Shown here piece after piece: positions 25,524-33,158 of a DNA stretch of 64,000 bases; position 1 is the stretch's first letter; every line of letters starts with the position of its first letter. Location: NCBI GenBank assembly GCA_024280455.1, contig JAJRQC010000023.1, positions 1 to 64,000 on the forward strand, read 5' to 3'. The stretch comes from Deltaproteobacteria bacterium. Lineage in GTDB: Bacteria > Desulfobacterota > Desulfobulbia > Desulfobulbales > Desulfobulbaceae. The notes beneath the pieces are model-generated. The model made no database searches. It was not told the DNA's origin and saw only the letters and a program-made list of their open reading frames with translations. Position numbers and translations under genes: made by a program.

Positions 25524-27260
25524 ATGTGGCGACTGAAAAGTGGATTTAAAGAGCGGTTACGGCCCCGGCTTGAGGTTTTGTACGGGGCTTCCGCCGTTGA
25601 TGTTCTGCTGGAACGGATAGCCCTGGTGTCCGGGCGCTACAACTTCCTCGAGCAGCGCTGCAGCATGGAAAATCCCTGCTGGGACCAGGCCAGTTGCATG
25701 CTGATTACCTACGGCGACATGATTACCAGTGAGCAGGAGGCGCCGCTTGTCACCCTCAACCGTTTTTTAAGCGATCATCTGAAGGAGATTGTCAGCGGGG
25801 TCCATATCCTGCCCTTTTTTCCCTACAGTTCCGATGACGGGTTTTCAGTGATTGATTATCGTAAGGTGGACCCGAAACTGGGAACTTGGGAGGATGTGAG
25901 CACCCTGGCAACTGATTTCAAACTGATGTTCGATCTGGTTCTGAACCATGTTTCCAGCCGGTCGCGCTGGTTTCAGGATTATATCGGTTCCATTGCCCCG
26001 GCTCGTGATTTTTTTATTGAGGTGGAACCTGAGGTGGATCTCTCCATGGTTGTCCGCCCGCGAACCAGTCCTCTGCTTACACCGGTACAGACGGTTATCG
26101 GTACGCGTCATGTCTGGACCACCTTCAGTGATGACCAGGTGGATCTGAACTTTGCCAATCCCGATGTCCTGCTGGAAATGCTTGATATTCTCCTGGGCTA
26201 TGTCGCCCATGGAGCATCGGTAATCCGTCTGGATGCCATTGCCTATCTCTGGAAAGAGATCGGCACTTCCTGCATTAATCTGCCCCAGACCCATGAACTG
26301 GTCAAACTGCTGCGCGATGTACTCGACTCGGTGACCCCGGGAACGATCCTGTTGACCGAGACCAACCTGCCCCACGAGGAAAACATCAGTTATTTCGGAA
26401 ATGGGGATGAGGCGCATCTGGTCTACCAGTTCAGCCTGCCGCCGCTTTTGCTTCATACCCTGCAGTCCGGTTCCAGCCATCATCTGCAGACTTGGGCCAA
26501 GTCCCTTGCCCCGCCGCCGCCCGGCTGTTCTTTCTTTAACTTCACCGCCTCCCATGACGGCATCGGGGTTCGGCCGCTGGAGGGGTTGCTCAGTGTCGAG
26601 GAGATCGACCGGGTGGTGCAGACGGTGCGGACCTGCGGCGGTTTTGTCAACAGCCGCAAGGGAGAGGACAGTAGTGATATTCCCTATGAATTGAACATTA
26701 CCTATTTTGATGCCATGAAGGATCCGGACCGGCCGGAAGATCTATCCCGGCAGACGATCAGGTTTCTCTGCTCCCAGATTATCATGCTCAGCCTGCGGGG
26801 GGTACCGGCGATTTATTTTCACAGCCTGACCGGGTCCCGCAATAATCATGAAGGGGTGGCCGAGACCGGACAGAACCGGACCATAAATCGGGCCCGCTGG
26901 TTGGATACTGATCTGCGCGGCCTGCTGGCCGATCCCAAAACGGTAACCGGCCGGGTTTTCCAGGCCTATACTGATCTGCTTGCCAAACGCAGGCTTCATT
27001 CCGCCTTTCATCCGGATACACCGCAGGAGATAATCGACGCTCCGGATTCGATTTTTATTGTTGTCCGGACACCTGAACCCGGCACTCCGGTGACCTGTGT
27101 CCACAACGTCGGCCCTGCCGGGCAGCAGATACCGTTTGCCCGGCTTGGTTCGATTTTTTCTGCAAAGAAGACGGCCTGGGACCTGATCGGAGAAGAAACG
27201 ATTGAAGAAACTCTGCACCTGGAGCCGTACCAGTGCTGTTGGCTGGTGGTCAAGGATTAG
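25524..27260 (+). CDS. GH13_18 glycoside phosphorylase (sucrose / glucosylglycerate phosphorylase-like)
   Basis: A 578-aa alpha-amylase-superfamily enzyme of the sucrose phosphorylase subfamily, which reversibly phosphorolyses an alpha-glucoside to glucose 1-phosphate. Opening motifs are YGDMIT and VHILPFFPYSSDDGFSVIDY. Catalytic residues are the nucleophile Asp237 in VIRLDAIAYLWK, acid/base Glu279 in LLTETNLPH and the stabilising Asp345 in TASHDGIGVRP. With gpgS nearby, glucosylglycerate is a more likely substrate than sucrose, and the enzyme would recover carbon from stored solute. It starts 21 nt after the GT4 gene with GAGGAAGCT before the ATG, so the two are cotranscribed. Confidence 0.85.
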   Translation: MWRLKSGFKERLRPRLEVLYGASAVDVLLERIALVSGRYNFLEQRCSMENPCWDQASCMLITYGDMITSEQEAPLVTLNRFLSDHLKEIVSGVHILPFFPYSSDDGFSVIDYRKVDPKLGTWEDVSTLATDFKLMFDLVLNHVSSRSRWFQDYIGSIAPARDFFIEVEPEVDLSMVVRPRTSPLLTPVQTVIGTRHVWTTFSDDQVDLNFANPDVLLEMLDILLGYVAHGASVIRLDAIAYLWKEIGTSCINLPQTHELVKLLRDVLDSVTPGTILLTETNLPHEENISYFGNGDEAHLVYQFSLPPLLLHTLQSGSSHHLQTWAKSLAPPPPGCSFFNFTASHDGIGVRPLEGLLSVEEIDRVVQTVRTCGGFVNSRKGEDSSDIPYELNITYFDAMKDPDRPEDLSRQTIRFLCSQIIMLSLRGVPAIYFHSLTGSRNNHEGVAETGQNRTINRARWLDTDLRGLLADPKTVTGRVFQAYTDLLAKRRLHSAFHPDTPQEIIDAPDSIFIVVRTPEPGTPVTCVHNVGPAGQQIPFARLGSIFSAKKTAWDLIGEETIEETLHLEPYQCCWLVVKD

Positions 27261-27262
27261 GA

Positions 27263-27437
27263 TTAGTATCTTAATATATATGCGTGTTTTTTATGGCAGA
27301 AAATTAATTATTGATTGTCAAAGCAATAGGTTGTTTAGGATGAAGGCTGTTAGGGCGGCCATTTAGAATAACCTGCTAAGGGGCAACCATAACAGCCTAC
27401 AGTCTATTCACCTGTATTCCGGTTGATCCGGGTTAGG
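27263..27437 (+). repeat. ~175-bp inverted repeat, left copy
   Basis: It begins 3 nt after the phosphorylase stop (TTAGTATCTTA) and ends in ATCCGGGTTAGG. The reverse complement of 30036-30212 matches it along its whole length with scattered differences; shared blocks include CGTGTTTTTTATGG, AAGCAATAGGTTG and GGCCATTTAGAATAACCTGC. Internally it can form a hairpin (AGGCTGTTA with TAACAGCCT). The ribosome site of the next gene lies just outside. Confidence 0.9.
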
Positions 27438-27452
27438 AATAAAGGAGAATTT

Positions 27453-27833
27453 ATGGGTGAAGTGACCACTGAAGAATTTGTCCAGTTAACCGATCATCGG
27501 CCTTGGGGGAGTTTTACCATCCTTGCCGATGAGGTCGATCACAAGGTCAAACGGATTGTTGTCAAGCCGGGGCAGCGGTTATCCCTGCAGCGGCATAAAT
27601 ACCGGCGAGAGCATTGGCTGGTGATAAGCGGCCGGGCCCTGGTGATCCGCAACGATGAACAGCTGGAACTAGGACCGGGACAGTCGGTGGATATCGGTCA
27701 GGGGGACATTCACCGGGTTCGGAATGACGGCAACTGTGACATGGTTTTTATAGAAATACAGCTCGGCGAATATTTTGGCGAGGATGATATTGAACGACTG
27801 GAGGATGATTATGGGCGGCAGGAAAAACAATGA
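27453..27833 (+). CDS. Mannose-6-phosphate isomerase type II-like cupin
   Basis: A 126-aa single-domain cupin equal to the isomerase domain of bifunctional PMI/GMP enzymes. Motifs are DHRPWGSFTILAD, VKRIVVKPGQRLSLQRHKYRREHWLVISG (metal-binding His/Gln/Glu) and QGDIHRVRN (last His). It would interconvert fructose-6-P and mannose-6-P, feeding GDP-mannose to a mannosyl step in this cluster. ATG 27453 has AAAGGAG 6 nt upstream, and both lie immediately outside the left inverted repeat. It overlaps the next gene by 4 nt (ATGA). Confidence 0.85.
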   Translation: MGEVTTEEFVQLTDHRPWGSFTILADEVDHKVKRIVVKPGQRLSLQRHKYRREHWLVISGRALVIRNDEQLELGPGQSVDIGQGDIHRVRNDGNCDMVFIEIQLGEYFGEDDIERLEDDYGRQEKQ

Positions 27834-28987
27834 GTGATGTTGATATGGAAAAGATTATGACTCGGATGAACGGCCTTGCCGGGGAGTTGGAACCCTTTCG
27901 GGAGATGCTGCTTGCCAACGTGGTGATGATCAGCGAGATCCCGGCCCCGACCTTTGGCGAAGAGGAGCGGATCGGTTTTCTGCAGCAGCGGTTCACGGAG
28001 AGCGGCCTGGACACGACCTCCATTGATGAAGTCGGCAACGGGGTCGGTATCTTGTCCGGCACCGAAGGAAAACAGACCATCCTGCTCACTGCCCATGCCG
28101 ATACACCATTTCCGGTTTCGGAAAATCACTCCTGTACCCTGGAAACCGATCGGATTCTCGGGGCAGGTGTTGCTGATAATTCCCTTGGACTTGCCGTGTT
28201 GGTGACCCTGCCGACCATTCTGGAGGGGCTGAATATCCGTTTGAAGAGTGACCTGCTCTTTCTTGGTACCATCGGCAGTCTTGAGCAGGGCAATCAGCGG
28301 GGCCTGCGATTTTTTCTTGCCAATACCAACCGAACCCTTGCCGCCGGTCTCTCCATCGAGGGGGCACCCCTTGGCCGGCTCCATTACCGTTCCATGGCCT
28401 CTCTCGGCGGGATGATCTCCTGCCACGTAAGACGTAAAGTCAGCCAGATAAGCGCGATTGAGATCATCAATCGGATTATTAATCGTTTAGGTGATATTGA
28501 GCTGCCGGAGCAGACTCATACCGGCCTTGTTTTCGGAGAAATTTCAGGGGGCGCGTCGTACAAGATTCCTGCCCGTAATACCCAGCTTACCTTTCAGCTT
28601 CGCAGTGACGATGATAAGACCGTGGCCGACATCAGGAAACAGATCAACGCCATTGTCGACGATGAGGCCAGGGAAAAGGGCGTTTCCTGTCATCTTGAGG
28701 GCATTGCCTGGACAAGGGCCGGGGGGCTTGAATCCGATCACCCCCTGGTTGTCCTGACCCGTAAGATCATGACCGGTCTCGGTATTCAGCCCAGGGAGAG
28801 TATCTATTCCGCCATCATCTCCGGGTATGTGGAACAGGAGCTGCCGGCGATCTGTCTCGGCATGACCGACGGGGATAACATCAACTATCCGGACGAATAT
28901 GTGGAAATAGAACCGATCCTTACCGGTGTTGCCCAACTCATAGGCGTACTTATGGCCATAGATGGAGGATGCTGTGCTCAATATTGA
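27830..28987 (+). CDS. M20-family peptidase-like protein with altered metal-site residues
   Basis: A 385-aa protein with the M20/PepT-like fold. Expected features present are PAPTFGEEERIGFLQQRF, the first metal-ligand block LLTAHADTPFP, the bridging Asp in GAGVADNSLGLAVL, and a dimerisation insert after about residue 190. The usual Glu-Glu pair appears as Glu-Gln (GSLEQGNQRG), and the last His of the site appears to be Asn (GDNINYPDEYV). It may therefore be a weak or non-canonical hydrolase. It is tightly embedded between the cupin (4-nt overlap) and gpgS (14-nt overlap), so its role is presumably in the same pathway. No established function is known to me. Confidence 0.75.
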   Translation: MSDVDMEKIMTRMNGLAGELEPFREMLLANVVMISEIPAPTFGEEERIGFLQQRFTESGLDTTSIDEVGNGVGILSGTEGKQTILLTAHADTPFPVSENHSCTLETDRILGAGVADNSLGLAVLVTLPTILEGLNIRLKSDLLFLGTIGSLEQGNQRGLRFFLANTNRTLAAGLSIEGAPLGRLHYRSMASLGGMISCHVRRKVSQISAIEIINRIINRLGDIELPEQTHTGLVFGEISGGASYKIPARNTQLTFQLRSDDDKTVADIRKQINAIVDDEAREKGVSCHLEGIAWTRAGGLESDHPLVVLTRKIMTGLGIQPRESIYSAIISGYVEQELPAICLGMTDGDNINYPDEYVEIEPILTGVAQLIGVLMAIDGGCCAQY

Positions 28988-29957
28988 TAACTGGCTGCAA
29001 TCGAATACCTTTCATCACGGGCAGTTCTGGGATCTGCTCGGGCTTATCGAGGAAAAGGAAAAGAAGAACCTGACCATCTCGCTCTGTATTCCGACCCTGA
29101 ATGAAGAGAAGACCATTGGCAAGGAGGTGGTTTTATTCAAATCCGAACTCCAGGATCGGTATCCGCTCCTGGACGAGATTGCCGTGATCGATTCCGGCTC
29201 CACCGACCGCACCCTTGAGGTGGCCGCCTCGTTCGGGGCCGATGTCTATCATTCTGCGGAAATTCTTCCGGAAATGGGCTTCAATCGAGGCAAGGGCGAA
29301 AATTTGTGGAAGGCAATCTATCAGCTCAAGGGCGATATTATCGTCTACGTGGATGCGGATATAAAAAATATCCACCCCCGTTTTGTCTATGGCCTGGTCG
29401 CTCCGCTGATTCACCGTAACGAAATCAAGTACTGCAAGGCTTTTTATGACCGTCCCCTGGCTCTTTCCAGGGAGATACGGCCTTCGGGCGGGGGCAGGGT
29501 AACCGAAATCTTGGTGCGCCCGCTTTTTTCCCTGTTTTTTCCTGAGCTGACCGCCATCATCCAGCCGCTTTCAGGTGAATATGCGGTTCGCCGGGAGGTG
29601 CTGGAGCGGATTCCCTTTCCTGTCGGCTACGGGGTGGAGACCTCGCATCTGCTTGATGTTTATTTCGAGTACGGTCTGGATGCCTTTGCCCAGACCGATC
29701 TGGACCGGCGGGTTCACCGGCATCAGGAGACCCGTGATCTCGGCAAGATGTCCTTTGGTATTCTCCGTACCTTCTTCAAGCGCATGAAGGCACGGGGCAT
29801 GGTCAATGATCTGCCCGAGCTGACGGCCAACCTGCGCCAGTTTCTGGCCCAGGAAAACCGGTACGAGCAGGTGATTCATGAGATCTATGAAGAAGAACGC
29901 CCGCCCATGATTGAAGTTCCTGCCTATCGTGAGAAATACGGTTTGGATGCGGCCTGA
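28974..29957 (+). CDS. gpgS: Glucosyl-3-phosphoglycerate synthase
   Basis: A roughly 327-aa GT81/GT2-fold enzyme that transfers glucose from an NDP-glucose to 3-phosphoglycerate, the first step to the compatible solute glucosylglycerate. Diagnostic motifs are SLCIPTLNEEKTIGKEV, VIDSGSTDRTLEVAASFGADV, the metal-binding VYVDADIKNIHPRFVYGLV and LSGEYAVRREVLERIPFPVGYGVE. I prefer GTG 28974 (GGAGG 6 nt upstream) over ATG 28962. The gene overlaps the M20-like gene. It is the last gene of the block enclosed by the inverted repeats. A dedicated phosphatase gene is not seen, unless the HAD gene downstream served that role. Confidence 0.9.
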   Translation: MLNIDNWLQSNTFHHGQFWDLLGLIEEKEKKNLTISLCIPTLNEEKTIGKEVVLFKSELQDRYPLLDEIAVIDSGSTDRTLEVAASFGADVYHSAEILPEMGFNRGKGENLWKAIYQLKGDIIVYVDADIKNIHPRFVYGLVAPLIHRNEIKYCKAFYDRPLALSREIRPSGGGRVTEILVRPLFSLFFPELTAIIQPLSGEYAVRREVLERIPFPVGYGVETSHLLDVYFEYGLDAFAQTDLDRRVHRHQETRDLGKMSFGILRTFFKRMKARGMVNDLPELTANLRQFLAQENRYEQVIHEIYEEERPPMIEVPAYREKYGLDAA

Positions 29958-29963
29958 AGTCAA

Positions 29964-30024
29964 GCATTCCCACGCAGAGCATGGGAACGAGAAATACATT
30001 CCCAGGCAGAGTGTGGGGACGAGA
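29964..30024. repeat. Two GTTCCCACG-type palindromic repeats
   Basis: CATTCCCACGCAGAGCATGG/GAACGAG and a diverged second copy (CATTCCCAGGCAGAGTGTGG/GGACGAG) lie in tandem. They are the same class as 4723-4747. They lie between gpgS and the right inverted repeat and could act as a weak terminator. Confidence 0.65.
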
Positions 30025-30035
30025 AACCCCTAATC

Positions 30036-30212
30036 CCTAACCCGGATAAACCGGAATAGAGGTGCATAGGCTATAGGCTGTTAGTTTTGCCCTTTAGCAG
30101 GTTATTCTAAATGGCCGCCTAACAGCCTTCAGCCTAAGCAACCTATTGCTTTGCCAGTCAATAATTAATTTTTCTTCCATAAAAAACACGAAAATAAACA
30201 GTAAGATACTAA
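30036..30212 (-). repeat. ~175-bp inverted repeat, right copy
   Basis: Reverse complement of the element at 27263-27437. It ends 1 nt before the start codon of the next glycosyltransferase gene, so that gene's leader is entirely repeat-derived. The spacing puts exactly three genes (cupin, M20-like, gpgS) between the two copies. Confidence 0.9.
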
Positions 30213-30213
30213 A

Positions 30214-31665
30214 ATGCGCATTGCCATTGTCCATTATCACCTGCAGCCCGGCGGGGTGACCCGTATAATCGAACATACCGTGGCAGCCCTTGCCGGTAGC
30301 GGTATCTCCCTGGTGGTCCTGACCGGTCAGGAGCCGGGGCCCGATTTCCCGGCACCTTTCAAGGTCATTCCGGCGCTCCAGTACGAAGCTCAGCGCTCCG
30401 TCTCAACACCTGGTGATCTGGTCCGCGCCATGAAAGAAGCGGCCCAGGAGAGCCTGGGAGTATTTCCTGACCTCTGGCATGTCCATAATCACAGTCTTGG
30501 GAAAAATACGATTCTGCCCCCGGCGCTGCATTTCCTTGCCGAAGAAGGCCACCATCTGCTCCTGCACATCCATGATTTTGCCGAAGACGGGCGGCCTGCC
30601 AACTATCATATGATGCTGGAGAAAATGGCCGACGGCAGTAAGAGAGCAATGTCGAAACTGTTGTATCCGGCCGCAGATCATGTGCATTACGGGGTGCTCA
30701 ATGGTCGGGATTTTTCGTTTTTGCTGGATGCCGGAGTGCAGATCGACTGCCTGCACCTGCTGGCCAACCCTGTACAGCTCCATGTCGGATATGAGGATGC
30801 ACCTCCGCCTGCACCCGAACAGCTCTTTCTCTATCCCACCCGGGCCATCCGCCGTAAGAACCTGGGAGAATTTCTCCTCTGGTCGGCAGTGACCGGAGAG
30901 GGTAATCGTTTTGCCACCACAATGGGCCCGGAAAATCCGCGTGAGCGGCCCCGTTATGAACAGTGGAAGCGATTTGCAGCTGAACTTTCCCTGCCGGTGG
31001 AGTTCGAACTGGCGTCTCGACCCGGAAACAGCTTTGTCCAGTTGCTCCGACAGGCCAGAGGGCTTGTCACTACCAGCGTGGCAGAGGGGTTTGGATTGGC
31101 CTTTCTGGAACCTTGGCTGGCCGGCCGGCCGGTCTGTGGTCGTGACCTGCCGGAAATCACCGACGAATTTCGTGACCAGGGAATCCTGCTTCCTCATCTG
31201 TACCGACGATTGGATGTGCCGGTCCAGTGGATCGGGAGGGGCAGGTTGCTTGACTGTGCAGTCGCCGGGCAGGAGAAGAGTCTTTCCGCCTATGGCAGAC
31301 AGCCGGGACCGAACTGTCTGGACAGGATTCTCGCCGCCTGGATTAAGGACGACAATGTGGATTTTGGTTGCCTTGATGAGGAGATGCAGCAACTGGTGAT
31401 CCGTCGTCTTGTTCGTGATCCGCAGGAAGCCACCCTTCTGCGGCCCGATGGTCTGCCGGATCCCGTATCTTGTGATGAGCCGCTTGAAATCAACCGTAAA
31501 ATTCTTGAGCAAAGATACAGCCTGTCCGGGTACGGGGCACGCCTGCGCGAGGTGTACCGCCGGATTGTCGGCTCGGTATCGACACCGCTTGATGCACTTG
31601 ATGGTGAACAGCTGTTGAATCATTTTCTGGCTCCGGAACGGTTAACCCTGTTGCGGGTGGATTAA
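30214..31665 (+). CDS. GT4-like glycosyltransferase
   Basis: A 483-aa GT-B glycosyltransferase. N-terminal domain: MRIAIVHYHLQPGGVTRIIEH (the glycine-rich first loop typical of GT4) and LWHVHNHSLGKNTILPPAL. C-terminal domain: LFLYPTRAIRRKNLGEFLLW and TTSVAEGFGLAFLEPWLAGRPVCGRDLPE, the GT4 donor motif with its Glu pair. A further 120 C-terminal residues are not assigned. It is probably another sugar transfer step in the same solute pathway, or a regulator-like paralogue. The start ATG is directly against the right inverted repeat, and no normal ribosome site can be seen. Confidence 0.78.
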   Translation: MRIAIVHYHLQPGGVTRIIEHTVAALAGSGISLVVLTGQEPGPDFPAPFKVIPALQYEAQRSVSTPGDLVRAMKEAAQESLGVFPDLWHVHNHSLGKNTILPPALHFLAEEGHHLLLHIHDFAEDGRPANYHMMLEKMADGSKRAMSKLLYPAADHVHYGVLNGRDFSFLLDAGVQIDCLHLLANPVQLHVGYEDAPPPAPEQLFLYPTRAIRRKNLGEFLLWSAVTGEGNRFATTMGPENPRERPRYEQWKRFAAELSLPVEFELASRPGNSFVQLLRQARGLVTTSVAEGFGLAFLEPWLAGRPVCGRDLPEITDEFRDQGILLPHLYRRLDVPVQWIGRGRLLDCAVAGQEKSLSAYGRQPGPNCLDRILAAWIKDDNVDFGCLDEEMQQLVIRRLVRDPQEATLLRPDGLPDPVSCDEPLEINRKILEQRYSLSGYGARLREVYRRIVGSVSTPLDALDGEQLLNHFLAPERLTLLRVD

Positions 31666-31666
31666 G

Positions 31667-32571
31667 ATGCCGGATATACCAACTGTACAGGCTATTGCCG
31701 AGCACCTCCTGCACCCGCTTACCCCGATTCCAACCGGTTTCCCTGCCAGAATATCTCCCATGCAGCCCAAAGCGGTGATCTTTGATATCTACGGTACCCT
31801 CCTGATTTCCGCCGCCGGTGATGTCGGTCCGGATTCGGCCAAGGATGATGAACAGGCTTCCTGGAGGCCCTGGTGGACGGCGGCTGGGATCCGGCCCTGG
31901 TTCACGAAAAGGGTACCAGCCTCCTGCAGGAGGAAATCCATACCGTCCACCGGGAAAAAAGAGCGCAGGGGGTGCATTTTCCGGAAATTGATATCCTACA
32001 GGTCTGGCACCGGGTTTTACTCCGCCTGGGCCTGCTCACTGAAGGTGAAAATAAAATAAAAATAAAAATAAAAAAAATCCGGTTGACCGCCCTTTCCTAT
32101 GAATGCCGGACAAACCCGGTCTGGCCGATGCCGGGTCTGCTGGAGACACTCCGTCGATTGCAGGATAAGAAAATACAATTTGGCATTCTCTCAAATGCTC
32201 AGTTCTACACCCCGATTCTTTTTGAAATTCTTTGTAATAATCAATCGTTAACCGGGTTGGGGTTTAATCCGGGTCTCTGTCTCTTTTCCTACCTGGAAGG
32301 CGAGGGGAAGCCATCGCCGAATCTGTTTTCCACCCTGGCACTGCGGTTGGAAGATTATGATGTTGCCGCATCCGAGGTCCTCTATGTCGGTAACGATATG
32401 CTCAAGGATATATGGCCGGCAGCGGATGTCGGTTGGCAGACTGCTCTTTTTGCCGGCGACAACCGTTCCCTTCGTCTTCGCGAAGACGACCCTCGTGTAC
32501 GAAACATTCAGCCGACCATGGTCATTGATGACCTCAGGCAGCTTGTTGATGCAACTCTCTCCCATTCTTGA
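31667..32571 (+). pseudogene. HAD-superfamily hydrolase, frameshifted
   Basis: The frame from ATG 31667 gives a 30-residue lead and then HAD motif I, KAVIFDIYGTLLISAAG. Frame is lost near 31855-31862. The continuation is in another frame (FLEALVDGGWDPALVHEKG), with motif II (FGILSNAQFY), the Lys in GKPSPNLFSTLA and motif III (VLYVGNDMLKDIWPAADVGWQTALFAG), ending at 32571. One missing base would explain it; no homopolymer is involved. Motif I reads DIY, so the second Asp expected of phosphatases is Tyr, as in haloacid-dehalogenase types. A phosphatase role on glucosyl-3-phosphoglycerate is possible but not supported by that residue. A repetitive AAATAA stretch encodes KIKIKIKK. Confidence 0.8.
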
Positions 32572-32863
32572 TCAGCCCCCACCGCAAATACCGTTTTTTT
32601 TCCGGAAAATTTTCAAACCTGTCGTCCCCCAATGGTTTGTCATTGTAGATAATTTTTTTTTATTCTTGTGAATCCTTGTTCAGCACTATGGTTGCAGGAA
32701 TAAAAATTTATTTGACAAGGGGGGGCTATAGATGTGTAATTTGAATTGAAAAGGAATATCAGGCGGTACCGGAGCGGTTCCGTTGCAGGTATTTTCATGA
32801 AATTTCAAATGTCTGATGGTGTTGCGTGTACTCTCTTCACTGGATGGACTTTTTTTTTGTCGG
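32572..32863. other. Intergenic stretch before the family-1 repeats, with a possible promoter
   Basis: No gene seen. TTGACA (32712-32717) and TGTAAT (32735-32740) are 17 nt apart and could be the promoter for the chemoreceptor gene, although it would leave a leader of about 415 nt containing the repeats. Confidence 0.35.
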
Positions 32864-33143
32864 GTTTATCCGAAAATCGCCCACGAAGTGATGTCGTTTC
32901 AGGCTATTTTCATAGTTTGTTGTGGCTGTGACCTGTACAATCTGGTCCAGCCATGCTGGTTTATCCGAAAATCGAATTACGCGATGTTATGAACGTAACT
33001 TGTTAATTTTCATAGTTTGTTGTGCCGGAAAAGTATGGCGGTTTATCTGAAAATAACCCGCGAAGCTGTGTCGTATCAGACTATTTTCATTCTTTGTTGT
33101 GGCTGTGACCTGTAAAATCTTGGTCCAGCCATGCTGGTTTATC
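32864..33143 (-). repeat. Intergenic repeat family 1, three tandem copies
   Basis: Three head-to-tail units in reverse orientation, each ending in a form of CCAGCCATGCTGGTTTATC. The outer units are close to consensus. The middle unit (about 32960-33050) is diverged, with its palindrome degraded to AAGTATGGCGGTTTATC. The array stops 16 nt before the start of the chemoreceptor gene. Confidence 0.85.
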
Positions 33144-33158
33144 AAAAAGGGGGGGTGT

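Noticed and set aside
30403-31623. 406-codon minus-strand open frame
   Set aside because: Antisense shadow of the second GT4 gene.
32864-33143. Repeat array considered as CRISPR
   Set aside because: Units are about 95 bp, contiguous without spacers, and diverged; no cas gene nearby.
33099-33158. N-terminal extension of the chemoreceptor
   Set aside because: Encoded by repeat DNA; the membrane-anchor region starts after GTG 33159.
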